Counted from the first letter of the stretch, positions 35,640-48,224 are shown. The stretch is 64,000 nt of DNA from Sinotaia quadrata (GCA_028829895.1 CM054182.1:57458879-57522878), one strand, 5' to 3'. The notes: a model not told the origin generated them from the letters alone. A program made the numbers and translations.

Positions 35640-35640
35640 A
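35556..35640. repeat. (GT)n microsatellite
   Basis: About 41 uninterrupted GT units. Confidence 0.97.
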
Positions 35641-36109
35641 CGCGGGCTATCATGCGTGACATTTCAAGACTTAGCTACAAAAAGTAAACTTTTGATCTGA
35701 TATGAATTTATATAATTGACGATATGTTTGCTTTCAATATTCAGAAACGAACTTCATTCATTTCTTTCCACTATTCCATTATTACAAAATCAAGTTTAAT
35801 GGATTTAGCAATTAACCTCATTCACAGTAAACAGCCAAATAGGCATTAAATGTATTCAGAAAAGCCTTTATAAAGTATGAATATGTTGCGCACATAAATA
35901 AATGTAAAGTAAAATCTTTTAAACAATGAGCACAGCTTAAATATGAAGTAGGAAAATTACCCTAATTATAATTGTTATTTAACAATAAAATATTTTTTAC
36001 ACTTTGACTCATTTCTCTTATACCTCAGAACATTGAATGCAGCTAGATTTGTAATCTATCATGAATAGTCACAGAAAGAAAGAAAGAAAAAATGAAAGAT
36101 AGACAAACA

Positions 36110-36120
36110 GATAGACAAAC

Positions 36121-36192
<72 letters not shown>

Positions 36193-36193
36193 T
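36110..36193. repeat. (GATA)n microsatellite
   Basis: About 18 GATA units preceded by GACAAACA variants. Confidence 0.96.
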
Positions 36194-38494
36194 CAAAGCA
36201 TTATGGATACCTTTAAACCTTTGTAAACATTTTCAAACTTTGGACACTTATTTACATTCGCAGACATTAATTATTAATAATTTTCCCAATCATATTAAAC
36301 ACGCATCATTTCCCAGACTTTACATAATTTAAATTCCTAATATAGTACATCATTATGAATACATTATTTAACTATATGCTCGTTTACTTTCGATGGACAT
36401 TTCTGTCATCCTTTTCAAAGCCAGCTTCATATCGGCCATTATAATTATGCAAGAAGAAGCTTTCAAGTAACCAAATAAAAATGCATAAGTGTGTATATAT
36501 ATAATTATCTAACCGTAAGAAGCATGTACTTTTATCACTGCTTTATAATATATTTTATCACTCATATTAATTATAACTGATTATACCATATTGATAAAAG
36601 GATTTAGAAAACGATACTTGATGGCAAAAACAGTGTAGATAATATTTGACTGTGAAATGTGCACATCCAATAGAAATGTGTTGTATACGTTAGAAAAGAT
36701 CTTTAAGGAAAATAATGTAGAAATAAATAGTAAAATTCAAAGTATAGTAGAGAAACATAAATAATGACCAATTATAATGTTTACCTATTTAATATACGTC
36801 ATTAAGGCTTGCGACAATAAAATAAAGAAAATTATCTGAGAAATAAAAGAGTGACTAATCTTCTAATCTCACTACAGAATGTGACGATAAAATTAGACAA
36901 GGACAGATCACTACTTTCTTCAATCAAAGGAGAAATAAAATAAAATTGCGATCATTCTAATCAATGACGCTAAAAAAAAGTATGTATCTAGCAAAAATGT
37001 AATGCATTGTTGTTCTGGATACAATTTAAAAAAGAGATAATAGTAAATGCTAAATTCGAAAAGACAGTCATTGCAATCAGTGCTGGTTTAAGATGCAGAA
37101 AAATCTACCAATTGCTAATTGATAGAAACAAAAAGAAAGCATCTGAAATCAAAGATGAAATGTCATTAAAATGTAAAAGAAATGCAAAAGTAGCCACTAG
37201 GAATCAAGTCGGAAATTGAAGAAAAATAAACATGCAACATTGAAAAGATCATTCAAATACCTCTTTAAGCTACGATTTCGAATCAACCTTCCTAGTCTAG
37301 ACTCACGGAGACTCCGAGCAAAGCTTTGGACAGGTGCAGAAATCATAAAAGGCGTGTAGTTACATTAGATTCATGAAACATTTTGTTAACACTATAACAA
37401 TCGCTCATTTCAATTTTTGTTGTTATTGTAAATGCAAAGTATTTTGTATTGTAAGGTTTATTTTAAAAAAGAAACAAATGCGATTTCAAATGAAGTAATT
37501 GATAAGTATTCAGTAAATGATAGGCGAAGATATACATTTTTATAAGCACACAGCAAACAAGATACACATTGTAGTGGCTATTTGTTATTCTAATTTAAAT
37601 CCGCATTAACAATAACAAAATATATTTGTCAATAGCTTTTCACTATTTTAGTTCATAAAATCGCAACTTCACTTAAGACATATCCTCTGTGGCTGAATTA
37701 AATATTATCTTTATTAAAGAAAACCATCCGTACATTAATTTTACTATAATTATCTACAAAATCTAGTTTTAGCATATATTTATCACTTGGTTCTGCTCCA
37801 CATCATTCTAATTTATGTGGGTCTCAAAGTTACCAGTATAACCGATTTTATATGTGAAGGCTCAGCCATTTATTAGAGCTTATTGTCAAACTTTCACTTT
37901 CACATTATAATTCTTCTTCACAAATAATAAACAGCAAACTACAAATGCAATAACTGTGATCTTTAAATCTTACTCTCCTATCGTGTTATTAGTTGTGGCA
38001 GAATAAATTTGCCTATCCCTATTTCTAATTAATAATTAGGCCAATATATTAGTTGAGAATGTATGTAAGAGAGAAAGGAGTTGAGAGATGAAATATGCCA
38101 GAAACTTAGTGCTACCCTTAATTTGCAGAAAGAAACATGCCTATTTTCTTTTGATGGTTTTGGAACCTTGTATCTGTTTCAAAAGCAGTGACTAATATAC
38201 TCTGCCAGACCATCTTGGTATGTGTATCCACCATTGTTCTAGGACTTATCAGTAAACATGTTACTGTAAGTTGTTCATATGAATTCCAAAAATTGAGGCT
38301 TGGGTTTGGACTTTTTGAATATTCCTTCTGGTGTGCTAAGTAGTGCTCATGAAGATTCTAGAACACTCCACATGATATGATTTGTGTAATGTGCCTAGAT
38401 GGGGTACATTCGACCGTCGTCTAATAAGAAAGAAAATGACGTTGTAAACCACGTGATTGTGAACACATGCTAGTGACAGCTGCCATCTTTGAAA

Positions 38495-39085
38495 AGGTTA
38501 TGTACATTAACTTTAATTATCTCTCAAACTCCCCTCTCATTTCTATGATGAAAACCTTATCTATGAACTTGATTATATAATGTTAATTTGAGTAATGATG
38601 TCTATACTAAGAAAAAATGAGTGTCTAATGTTTAATGAAACATTGTTTAGAAGTAAGGTAAATGTCAATGCTCTTTTGATTATATACATTTGTTGTATAT
38701 TTGATCGATGATATAATAAATTTATTGTTATATTTATTAACCTTCTTGCTCATATATTAAAAACTTTTGTTGGAGTAATAGTTTTTTAAATATAAATAAA
38801 AGATGGATTTTTATTATTCTTTCAGTAAGATGTTTCCACCTGCAGAAACATTATGCAACAGTAAAATGTCTATCTTATTATTGTGTAAAGAGTAGAGTTT
38901 GACGTCACCCTTATAATCCACCAAGTGAGAGGCATAGATAATTATTAATAACTATAAATTAAGAGTCTCGGTCACTTGTAATTAGTTGTGTGTGATTAAT
39001 TAATAAATAATATTTAAATTAACAGTCCAGATCACTTGTAATTAGTTATGTGTGATTAATTAATGAATAATATTCGTAACGACGG
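38495..39085 (+). mobile_element. Dispersed repeat X, copy C
   Basis: Alignable by eye with copies A and B from AAGGTTATGTACATTAACTT onward, through CAGTAAGATGTTTCCACCTG and CACCAAGTGAGAG, to CACTTGTAATTAGTTGTGTG and an ATTAATTAATAAATAA tail. The terminal ~59 bp is present twice in tandem (38960-39076). It is the most diverged of the long copies. Confidence 0.7.
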
Positions 39086-39239
39086 AAGGGTGCCCAGAGG
39101 TGTCATAATAATAAAATAATCAGACAAATTAATGAAAGCATTACCTTTCTAAATATTTATTCACTGTTTAAGCTAATTACATTTTTCGATTTTCTCAGCA
39201 GGTATGGACTTAGTAAGAACAAATGTACAAACGTAAGCA

Positions 39240-39315
39240 ACAGTAAAAAGGACAAAGGGACTCGAACTCCATTCCATTCGAGATAAGTATTTTATCTTGT
39301 AGGCAAGCACACAAA
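39240..39315 (-). other. Possible tRNA-like (SINE-related) segment
   Basis: The minus strand has a B-box-like AGTTCGAGTCCC and, 5' of it, AGATA-AAATACT-TATCT, which has the size of an anticodon arm. Position 33 of the loop is A, not T, and the T stem is only about 3 bp, so it is not a functional tRNA. It may be a remnant of a tRNA-derived SINE or coincidence. Confidence 0.25.
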
Positions 39316-39510
39316 CGATATAATAATATAAAAACGGTAATAAATAAAATAAGTCTTTATTATGTGATTTAATTGTTCTGCTCTTTTAACGAGTCCCCCC
39401 TAGGCATAGTCTAATAAAAGTGACCTGCAAAACATTTGATCAGCTTACTGTTGGGATTTTAAAAATATCATCGCTACATACAGGAAAAAAGAAAGTGATA
39501 TTAATTGTAC

Positions 39511-39728
39511 CTAAAACCGCCCGTTAAATCCCCGTTGGAGAAGGATGATTTCAGCTTCGCGAGAAGAGGTGACGTAGTTGTTTGCTCGGGATGCTCTGAG
39601 TCATCTTCATCACCGGACGCAGATTTTTGCTGCCTGGAGTCTCCATCGTCCTCTTCGTCCATTTCGTCTTCTTCGTCCTCGGAGATGACCGGCAAAGTAT
39701 TTATAGCAGGAAGAATCGTGTCATCGTC
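39511..39728 (-). CDS. Elk: Elk-type K+ channel, coding exon 9 (acidic region)
   Basis: Acceptor GTGTCAG, donor TTTTAG|GTACAA. Encodes DDDTILPAINTLPVISEDEE, a run of Asp/Glu, then Ser-rich sequence and LLAKLKSSFSNGDLTGGF. KCNH8 has an LPSIVEDEEEEEE-like acidic segment at the same place after its cyclic-nucleotide-binding homology domain, so the assignment is by position and acidic composition. It begins on a codon boundary and ends in phase 2. Confidence 0.88.
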
Positions 39729-39923
39729 CTGACACAAAATCCATTACAAAAATATATTAAATTATCTTTCCTTTCTTGGTGAATTTATAGTTGATGTAAG
39801 TATAAAGGCAAAAAGCAAAATAGCAAATAACAATTTAAACTTTCCAAATTATGATGGACTTATTATATCTATCTTCTGTCTAATTCAGAGCTTTGATCAA
39901 GCCAAAGCCACTTGCAAACTTGC
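39729..39923 (-). other. Elk: Elk intron with apparent GC-AG ends
   Basis: The 195-bp intron starts GCAAGT after CATTCAG and ends GTGTCAG. AG|GCAAGT is the standard form of GC donors. A weaker GT site (CAA|GTGGCT) 12 bp downstream keeps the frame and would add four residues. Confidence 0.7.
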
Positions 39924-40141
39924 CTGAATGTCTTCATGCCCCTCTCGAAGATTGTAAGTGAGATCGTTCGGGAATTCCTTCTGAAATTTCTCCGAGAATT
40001 CTGGATATGGCTGAAGACTTTCGACAAGTCCCTGGGTGTTTATGCATAACAGTTCACAGTATGCCAACGAGCGGACGTCGCAACCCGATATGCTGACAGG
40101 CTCTTCAAATCTGATATCAGATCCAAACAGGTCTCCCTTTC
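39924..40141 (-). CDS. Elk: Elk-type K+ channel, coding exon 8 (second half of CNBHD)
   Basis: Acceptor TTATTCCAG. Encodes GKGDLFGSDIRFEEP, then DVRSLAYCELLCINTQGLVE, then YPEFSEKF and DLTYNLREGHED. These blocks match the end of the cyclic-nucleotide-binding homology domain and the DLTYNLREGHES helix of KCNH8 almost word for word. In KCNH channels this domain does not bind cyclic nucleotides but is occupied by an intrinsic ligand; that part is family knowledge. Confidence 0.96.
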
Positions 40142-40204
40142 CTGGAATAAACAAGAAGCAGAAGAAAAAGATAAGTTGACCGTTTCCCTAAGTAATTCGT
40201 CGTC

Positions 40205-40515
40205 GTAAGTTATGATGTTTCTATTTTAATTAGGCGGCAACAACATTACTACTCAATCACTAAGAGCAATATGTAGAATATATAGTTATGATGTTTCTAT
40301 TTCAATTAGGCGGCAACAACATTACTACTCAATCACTAAGAGCAATATGTAGAATATATAGTTATGATGTTTCTATTTCAATTAGGCGGCAACAACATTA
40401 CTACTTAATCACTAAGAGCAATATGTAGAATATATAGTTATGATGTTTCTATTTCAATTAGGCGGCAACAACATTACTACTTAATCACTAAGAGCAATAT
40501 GTAGAATATAAAGTT
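40205..40515. repeat. 76-bp tandem repeat (4 units)
   Basis: Units TATGATGTTTCTATTTCAAT then TAGGCGGCAACAACATTACT and onward. Unit starts 40211, 40287, 40363 and 40439 give period 76, with almost no differences. Confidence 0.97.
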
Positions 40516-40679
40516 CAATCACGCACTAAAATAAATTTTAAGAGGTCATCATAGTTTAAAGATGGACAGTTTGAAATATTTCTTAAGGACTTCCCCTCTT
40601 AGATTGAAAAACAAATGTCATAAGGAAAAGCAGGCAGTTGAAACAAAGAATAAACACTTTCTCTTACCAGTATATATGA

Positions 40680-41285
40680 GAACTGGAACAGCAATAACAT
40701 TAATAAAAATAATAATAATACTGCAACTAATAATAATAGTACCAGCGGATACAACAACATCTACTATTACTACTTACTTACTTTCTACTTACTACTACGA
40801 CTAAATCAATACTCATAACTATCTACTACTGTTTATACTACTTACTACTAATAGTTACTGCTTACTACTACTTATTGAATACTTAATGAATAGTCTTTAC
40901 TTATTATCTACTACCACTATTTACTACTTTGTACTGCTACTTATTGAATACTGACTACTTATTACGACTATTGCTTTTACTATTTAAAACTACTGCTACA
41001 CCGCTTACTTAATACTTACTTACTATTACTACTACTACCAATTACTTACTATTTACTTACTACTACTACTACCAATTACTTACTATTTACTTACTAGTAC
41101 TACCACTTACTACTTCTACCAATTACTTATTACATACACTACCACTACCAATTACTTACTTACTACTACTACTACTACCACTTGCTTACTACTTACTTAC
41201 TATTACTACTACTTACTTACTCACACTACTTACTTAAAACTTACTCAGTATTTACTTACTACTCACTACTACTACTACTACAACT
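40680..41285. repeat. (TACTACT)/(TTACTTAC) low-complexity region
   Basis: About 600 bp built from TAC, TACT and TTAC words with loose periodicity. Confidence 0.9.
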
Positions 41286-41362
41286 ATGGCGGAGACGAAA
41301 GATGAACATAAAAATGTCAAATAATAAAAGCAGCCATCTTCTAGTGTATTTCCTTTACGTAC

Positions 41363-41612
41363 CGAGGATTGCCACAACCTGTTCATCTTTCAAGACCTCC
41401 ATGGAACCACTGCACACGTAATAGATGTAGCGGATAGCGTCCCCTTTGTGGATCAGAACCTCCCCAGGACCGAAGAACACTCTGCTAGTCTGTAAAGCGA
41501 CAGATCTGAGACAGCCCTGGGTCGCGTGCTCAAAGATAGGTAGCAGCAAGATTTCCCGATGAAGGTGAAGGCCGATTTCGCCACGTAGATCTTCCGGAAA
41601 ATCTTTCATAAT
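41363..41612 (-). CDS. Elk: Elk-type K+ channel, coding exon 7 (C-linker end and CNBHD)
   Basis: Acceptor TTTGCAG, donor CTCG|GTACGT. Encodes IMKDFPEDLRGEIGLHLHRE, then LPIFEHATQGCLRSVAL, then GPGEVLIHKGDAI and IYYVCSGSMEVLKD-VVAILG. This is the KCNH8 order LLKDFPDELR / LHLNKEIL / GCLRSLSL / PGEYLLRQGDA / YFVCSGSMEVLKD. Intracellular. 250 nt, phase 0 to 1. Confidence 0.96.
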
Positions 41613-42369
41613 CTGCAAACAAGCACGAAAAATGAAATAAACACACACATACACATACACACACACAAACAAACAAACAATAAATTAACAGAAAACATTT
41701 TAGCAAAAAGTTTTAATAAGTGAATTTTGTATTGGTCAACGTGCATTTTGTTTGAAAGTTAAAGGCGAACTAGAGGATCTAATATTGTGGTCTATACAAG
41801 CCATTATGTGACTGTGTGGGAATCATAAAGACTTTGAGAAAGGAAAGAACGATTCTCTGTAATGGAAATTAGGAATTGTAGATACATTGTTTCTTTCAAC
41901 TTTGTTTTGAGGAGAAACTAAAAGTACAGTATTTGCTTAAGTATTATGTATGAGAGTATAATAATTTTAAAACCATTTATAAGTATGATATGAACATTTT
42001 AAATTGTAATTTTAGATGCAACTCTATGTATATTCAATAATTCTCTTCCAGTTTAGTGAACATGCTAACTTAGAGGGTCTGCTCTGATACATGTTCACAG
42101 TCAATTAATTGTAGCAAAATATTTAATACTGCATTATTGGTTGCAGGGTTCTTTATTGTTTTCCTCAGTTTCTGGACTCTGGTTTGGTCTGTATGCAGTA
42201 TTCTAGTCTCCAGGTATAAAGTTTCTTCTTAATTGGAACTGTGTGAGGAAAGAATCTTCCTGATGTAGTGTCAGGTGTAGGGTGAGGAAAGAATCTTCCT
42301 GATGTTGTAGTGTCAGGTGTGTAGTGAGAAAGCAAATGACAGCTGAGTGATATATAGGATAAGCGTTAC

Positions 42370-42715
42370 CCTGAACATTTGAGTAATTTCTGGTACAAGG
42401 AAGTTTCTGGAAATTGCTACAGTTGTTGTTCTGCTTGAGGGAGTTATTACGGTAGAGTGCCAGATTAGCCTCGAGAGAATAACAGCAAATCAGTGTTCTA
42501 CAACATGAGGAGGGAAACACATGGAACTAATACAAACAATAAACTTGTGACTTTGTTACAAAAAGGATGCAAAATTTTATTGAGTCAGTGCCTAAACCAG
42601 GTTATGTACAAACTATTATTGCTTATCTCTAATAACTCTACTTCTGTTGTCTGATAGGAACTAACCCTGTGATTTGTATTGAAAACTAATCTACTGAATT
42701 ATGTGCTATGATATA

Positions 42716-42750
<35 letters not shown>

Positions 42751-43160
42751 CGAATGTGTTTTTGTGGAAATATTGATTTCAATTAATCTTTATCATTGTA
42801 TTTGTTATATACATAGTTGATTGTTGATTTAATAAATTTATTGTTGAATTTATTGACTTTCTTAAACATATTGATAACCATATGTTGCAGAAGAAAGTGG
42901 GTGGACGGGGGCTTGTTAATATGGATTAAAAGACGGATTTATCTTCTCGTTTAGTAAGAAGTTTTCCACCCAAGGAAATAGTGTGACGGTAAATGTTTGT
43001 CTTTAATATTGTGGAAGAGAGAAAACGTTTACGGCGCCCGCATATCCGCCAAGTGATAGAGACGAGTGGTATCTTCTGGATAATTATTAATAACGTAAAC
43101 TGAGATTCTTTTCAATTGTAATTAGTTATGTATGATTAATTATTATTATTAATAATAATA
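42370..43160 (+). mobile_element. Dispersed repeat X, copy B
   Basis: Shares long blocks with the reverse complement of copy A: AATTTCTGG-ACAAGGAAGTTTCTGG, GCTTGAGGGAGTTA, CAGTGCCTAAACCAGGTTAT, TTAGTAAGAAGTTTTCCACC and GCGCCCGCATATCCGCCAAG. It ends TGTAATTAGTTATGTATGAT then ATTAATTATTATTA. It lies on the plus strand, antisense to the Elk gene. The conserved peptide of copy A is recognisable but frame-broken. Confidence 0.78.
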
Positions 43161-43193
43161 ATCATAACTATTAACTAGGTGGCGTTGGCATCA

Positions 43194-43599
<406 letters not shown>

Positions 43600-43806
43600 A
43601 CGTTTCCTACAAATTATTATCACGCATACTAAACAATACGTTTTTAAACTAAAAAAAAAAATAACTAACTGAATCCTTTCACTAAGCAGTCCCATTTATA
43701 TAATATCACACAGTAAGTTTACCAGTACTTAGGTATGTGAAGTATGCATTCTATTAAACATACAAGGACTGGATGTACTTTTAAACATACATCAATTAAT
43801 ACTTAC

Positions 43807-44006
43807 ATCTCTCACATCAATTCCGTTATTGACTGACCACATTGTCTGAAAGTATTCCTGCATTCGAGTCTTGAGTGGCTTTGGAAAATGATGAAAACGG
43901 AAAAACTCCTTCAGGTCCTTGGATTTGGCGTGGAAATTGGCTCGCCTCGCGTACATCCTCTGGATAAATGCCGTGACATTACCAAACACAACAGCATGCA
44001 TCATTG
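43807..44006 (-). CDS. Elk: Elk-type K+ channel, coding exon 6 (S6 end and C-linker)
   Basis: Acceptor TCGTGCAG, donor GAT|GTAAGT. Encodes [20 protein letters not shown], then [20 protein letters not shown], then [17 protein letters not shown]. The GNVTAIIQRMY segment is the inner end of S6 and the rest is the C-linker. The match to KCNH8 is close. A split Ala codon joins it to the pore exon. Confidence 0.97.
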
Positions 44007-44304
44007 CTGCACGAGATGTTTAGAACAGTGCTAAATTTAGTCTGATTTTGGGCTGTTTATGCATCTCATTTACATGAAACACGATTTTTGGACTTTCTGT
44101 GTTGTGTACGTAGCTATTTACCATTATGTGTAAAAGCAGACCTGATTTTGTCCGTCTTTACAATTGAAGCAGATAATATGTATTTTATTATGACCACAAA
44201 GCATTCAGGCACTCCTAGATTCTATCAGTTAATTCATGCATCCATTTATGTACCCTTCCGTTTCTCTATTGGGTTGTTGACACATACTGTCTCCCTCTTT
44301 CACA

Positions 44305-44309
44305 CTCTC

Positions 44310-44372
<63 letters not shown>
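44305..44372. repeat. (CT)n(CA)n microsatellite
   Basis: CT repeats followed directly by CA repeats. Confidence 0.95.
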
Positions 44373-44614
44373 TTCAATGACGAACACATATCCTGTATCT
44401 ATATAGAATTATAAGTGTATATTTACTTTGAAGGCAGTAATATACGTACATACACGTACAGACATCAGGTATGCTCTGGGCACTTGTATTATATTTTACA
44501 CGTCTATCGTAATTTTAAAAATGGCGCAAACGTTTATTACGCATATTATGCAACTGTTCTCATTTAACTTTTAACAGTTTATGGGATACTTAATCACGTT
44601 GCCAATGGAAATCA

Positions 44615-44620
44615 CACACA

Positions 44621-44688
<68 letters not shown>

Positions 44689-44692
44689 ACAC
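44615..44692. repeat. (CA)n microsatellite
   Basis: About 35 CA units with one early interruption. Confidence 0.96.
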
Positions 44693-45009
44693 ACAATGTA
44701 CACAAGTAATAAAAAAAAATAATTTCCAGGCAATTGTGTTAAGAAAAAACTGGTAGTTGTTGCTGATCTTGGTAATGATGTGGTCGGTGTTCATGAAAAT
44801 ATATTTGATAACTATGGTGATCACATCGTTGATGATTTCTGATGACGACCTTGATGATTATTATGACGATGATAAATGGGTGACGTTGCGATAGTGTCTC
44901 GAGAAATTCGCGTCAAAGAGAGAAAGAGAGTCGTATTTGCCTATGGGAAGACAGAGATTATGACCAGAAACAAGTGCTTTGGAGGGGTGACTAGGTAAAA
45001 CAAGCTCAC

Positions 45010-45198
45010 CTCCCACCAGCATTGCACACACCGAAAATATCTTCTCAGCGTTGGTGTTTGCCGAAACGTTTCCAAAACCCACACTAGTCAGACTGCTGCA
45101 GGTGAAGTACAGGGCTGTGACGTAACAACTTATTGTGTCTGGATGTGTTTTATTGTATATAGGTTCACTGATTCGTTGCGAGAGTTCGTGCAGCCAGC
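45010..45198 (-). CDS. Elk: Elk-type K+ channel, coding exon 5 (pore helix, selectivity filter, S6)
   Basis: Acceptor GTATTTAG, donor GGAG|GTGAGC. Encodes [17 protein letters not shown], then [20 protein letters not shown], then [26 protein letters not shown] is the KCNH-type selectivity filter (GFG in place of the GYG of other Kv channels), and [13 protein letters not shown] is diagnostic of KCNH. The extracellular turret between S5 and pore is as short as in KCNH8. Plasma-membrane pore region of a tetrameric channel. Confidence 0.98.
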
Positions 45199-45353
45199 CT
45201 AAATACACAAATAAAGCAAGCATTTAAATACAACGATAAACGTCATAGTTATTAAAAATATCAAATATGAGTTACTAAAAATATAAAATATTAAATTTTA
45301 GCATGTTTTGACATTTGCAATTAGAAATTGAACATTCGATTAGTAGTAAATAA

Positions 45354-45356
<3 letters not shown>

Positions 45357-45404
<48 letters not shown>
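45357..45404. repeat. (ATT)n microsatellite
   Basis: About 16 ATT units. Unlike the other ATT tracts I see no retrotransposon end beside it. Confidence 0.95.
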
Positions 45405-45405
<1 letters not shown>

Positions 45406-46003
45406 TCATTTGTAAACTAGTTTTTAAACGAAACGCTAAAATCTACTAAGGGTATACCACCGCGCAAGTTGCAGCAAAGAAATCACCTTTCTGAAAGTTA
45501 TGTCCCTTGAATTAGAAACTTTATATGGAGCCAGTGACAATATTCAGTAATGTGAATAGCGAAAACTAGAGCAATAACTGATCATACTCTTGTAAATTCA
45601 ATCGGCTCAAAATTATATGCTAACCACCTGCTATTTCTTGCCTGCAGTCCGAGATCCTGCTGTCACATTGGACAATTAGTCTGCATAGAAAATCACGCTA
45701 GATATCTGAAGAGATCATTTCATCAAATCAGTACTGAATATTTTTTAAAAGAAATAGGAACAATAGATAAACCTTCACCAAAATGAAAAGTATGCTACTG
45801 ACTATTCTTTCAAAATTACTTTCCAAAGTCAAAATTTGTTTATTACGTTCTTATTTTAGGACATCATATTGTGAACATCATTGAGTAATAAAAATTAACT
45901 GGTGAGGTCATCGAAAAAGGGAAGTAATTTCAAAGAGAAATGATGACGTCATCGCCATACAAAGTAATGCTAAGGTGTGCGTGCGTTCGTTTGTGCTTGC
46001 GGG

Positions 46004-46004
<1 letters not shown>

Positions 46005-46085
<81 letters not shown>
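46005..46085. repeat. (GT)n microsatellite
   Basis: Nearly 40 GT units ending in a GCGCGCG block. Confidence 0.96.
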
Positions 46086-46088
<3 letters not shown>

Positions 46089-46270
46089 GTGCGCGCGCGT
46101 GAGGAGAGACAGAGTTAGACGGAGAACAATGTATTGTAGTTACTGATTATGCACTACTTGATATGAGTAAGTTGTGCTATGGTAATTTCAGTCTGCCAAG
46201 ACAATCATCACTGTTTGGAATGTGTATTGCAAATTGCAATCAAATATGTCCGTTTTCTCGCTTCCCTTAC

Positions 46271-46475
46271 CGCCCGTCCAGTTTGAAGGATTATCCTCCA
46301 GCTCTTGTTTTCCAATGGCATACCAGATGCAGGCCAGCCAGTGCGCTAACAATGCAAACATGCACATCAAGATGGCCACAACGAACACACTGTACTGGGA
46401 ATAACGTTCGATCTTCTGCAATAATCGCGCTAGTCGGAGTAACCGAGCCACCTTTAGCAAATGAATTAACGTCCC
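46271..46475 (-). CDS. Elk: Elk-type K+ channel, coding exon 4 (S4 voltage sensor and S5)
   Basis: Acceptor TTCTAG, donor GGCG|GTAAGG. Encodes [20 protein letters not shown], then [20 protein letters not shown], then [20 protein letters not shown]. The regularly spaced K/R residues of [12 protein letters not shown] are the S4 gating charges. LLQKLDRYSQ and FALLAHWxACIWYxIGK are the KCNH8 S4-S5 linker and S5. Begins on a codon boundary and leaves one base of a Gly codon. Confidence 0.97.
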
Positions 46476-47422
46476 CTAGAACATTGCAAACAGCAAAGAA
46501 GTGAGCACTGTATTTCATTCTTCAAACTGGTAAATACTATATTTCTATATATTTGGCAAAACTCATGGAGATGTATATAAGAGAAAAGAACATGAATGGT
46601 TTAAAACTGAAATAAACATTTTTTAAAATACGTATATCAAATAAAATTGTTTTAAATTGCTGCATTTAAAGGAGAGATATTTTCGAGTCTAGTTTTAAAA
46701 TTACTAATGACTCAAAATTATGTATATTTAAATTTATTCTAAAATCCAGGGACAGTCTGTTACGGTTTTATATAAATATTTATACATATAATAATGTCCC
46801 ACAGTTTTCATTTCCCCACTCATTAGAAAGGAAATAGTTGAATGATATATTTGTTTGTTTGTTTTTTGCTTACTTGCTTGCATTCCTGTGTATTATCAAT
46901 TGTTGAATATGAGAATAAAGTGAGAAAAATTGCAAAAAAAATCAAAGCGGAAGTGAAGCTGGAAAATGCGTTCCTTTTTCTACTGATTTACTAGGTAATC
47001 TGATAATGTGAAAAAATTAGAAAAATTGATAGTACAATCTTCACTTTAATACTTCTCAATCGAATAGCTTCATGCAGTATACGTTAACCATTTAGGTGCT
47101 ACGGAGTCCACACACGAGGTAGAGAAGGAGTTTTTTTTGGGGGGGGGGCTGACAAATCAATAGGGCAATTTATAGAGTTATTCAGGGTGCATAAACAATA
47201 TGAAATCGAACTTTTCACAAAAGTTTAAAATCTTAAAATTTTCTGCTAATCGAGTATCTTTGGAATAATTCACTGCCTCTGTGTGTTCCTTCATTTAAAT
47301 AAAAATGATTATAATGCTATTGCCATTTTATTGTCTTTTCTTTCTTCGATATTTATTCCTTTCCTCACATGCTTATTCTGGCTCTGAGTAGGGTTGGTTA
47401 GTATGTGCACTGCGTCTCCAGT

Positions 47423-47671
47423 CATAGTGAATTACCTAGGCGATTACACGATGTCTCGTGTTTGTCTCCGTCATAGTGAATTACCAAGGCGATTACACGA
47501 TGTCTCGTGTTTGTCTCCGTCATAGTGAATTACCTAGGCGATTACACGATGTCTCGTGTTTGTCTCCGTCATAGTGAATTACCTAGGCGATTACACGATG
47601 TCTCGTGTTTGTCTCCGTCATAGTGAATTACCTAGGCGATTACACGATGTCTCGTGTTTGTCTCCGTCATA
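47423..47671. repeat. 49-bp minisatellite, nearly perfect (5 units)
   Basis: Units CATAGTGAATTACCTAGGCG then ATTACACGATGTCTCGTGTT and TGTCTCCGT. One unit has CCAAGG in place of the palindrome CCTAGG; otherwise the units are identical by eye. Confidence 0.97.
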
Positions 47672-48224
47672 CCCTGGCAGATCCATGCAAACTAGCATGC
47701 CTTACTCCCCTCAAATGACCCCCACCACCATGCATCTCTTTCTGTTTTCTCTGATGTCAGCCATTCTATACAGTCATGTATCAATATAATCTAGGTCATT
47801 TGTTTACTACTAAAGAAAATAATTCATGCACGTGTTTTTGTTATAAATAGCTCGATTCGAAAGTATGTGAAAGCATTTTTTATTTACAGTAAAAAATGTT
47901 CATGCAAACATTTACAAAATATAAAACAGAATGCAAAAATATCATGCCTTAAACTTGTCTCTAGCTGCGCTTCTAAATTTAGCACAGTTCAGACGGCCGA
48001 TTTTCTGTTAATTTATAATTAATAACACAGCAGCTAATATCACTTAAATGTGATAGCGTATTAACAACACCATTTTACAATCAATAGCTGGGTACATAAT
48101 AATTTACCGATTAATAGTAGGGCAGTTAAAATAGTTTGCAATTGTTCAAATGACAACCAAAATCATTTTCACTTATTAATACGTCAGATAAATATTTTAT
48201 AATTATAATTTACGTAGTTAAAAC

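Larger units (their letters stand above)
35145..39510 (-). other. Elk: Elk intron of 4.4 kb
   Basis: Donor TTTTAG|GTACAA, acceptor TTTACAG. Contains several microsatellites, repeat X copy C and a possible tRNA-like segment. Nothing recognised in 36200-38490; the lysine-rich frame at 37007-37219 has no family match that I know. Confidence 0.85.
40142..41362 (-). other. Elk: Elk intron of 1.2 kb, entirely tandem-repeat rich
   Basis: Contains the 76-bp array and a long TACTACT-type low-complexity region, listed separately. Donor GTACGT. Confidence 0.85.
44007..45009 (-). other. Elk: Elk intron of 1.0 kb
   Basis: Contains (CT)n(CA)n at 44305-44372 and (CA)n at 44615-44690; otherwise nothing recognised. 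Confidence 0.85.
45199..46270 (-). other. Elk: Elk intron of 1.1 kb
   Basis: Donor GTAAGG. Contains (ATT)n at 45357-45404 and (GT)n at 46008-46083. Confidence 0.85.

Noticed and set aside
37007..37219. 70-codon Lys-rich frame
   Set aside because: No recognisable domain and no splice continuity with the surrounding gene; expected by chance in AT-rich intron sequence.
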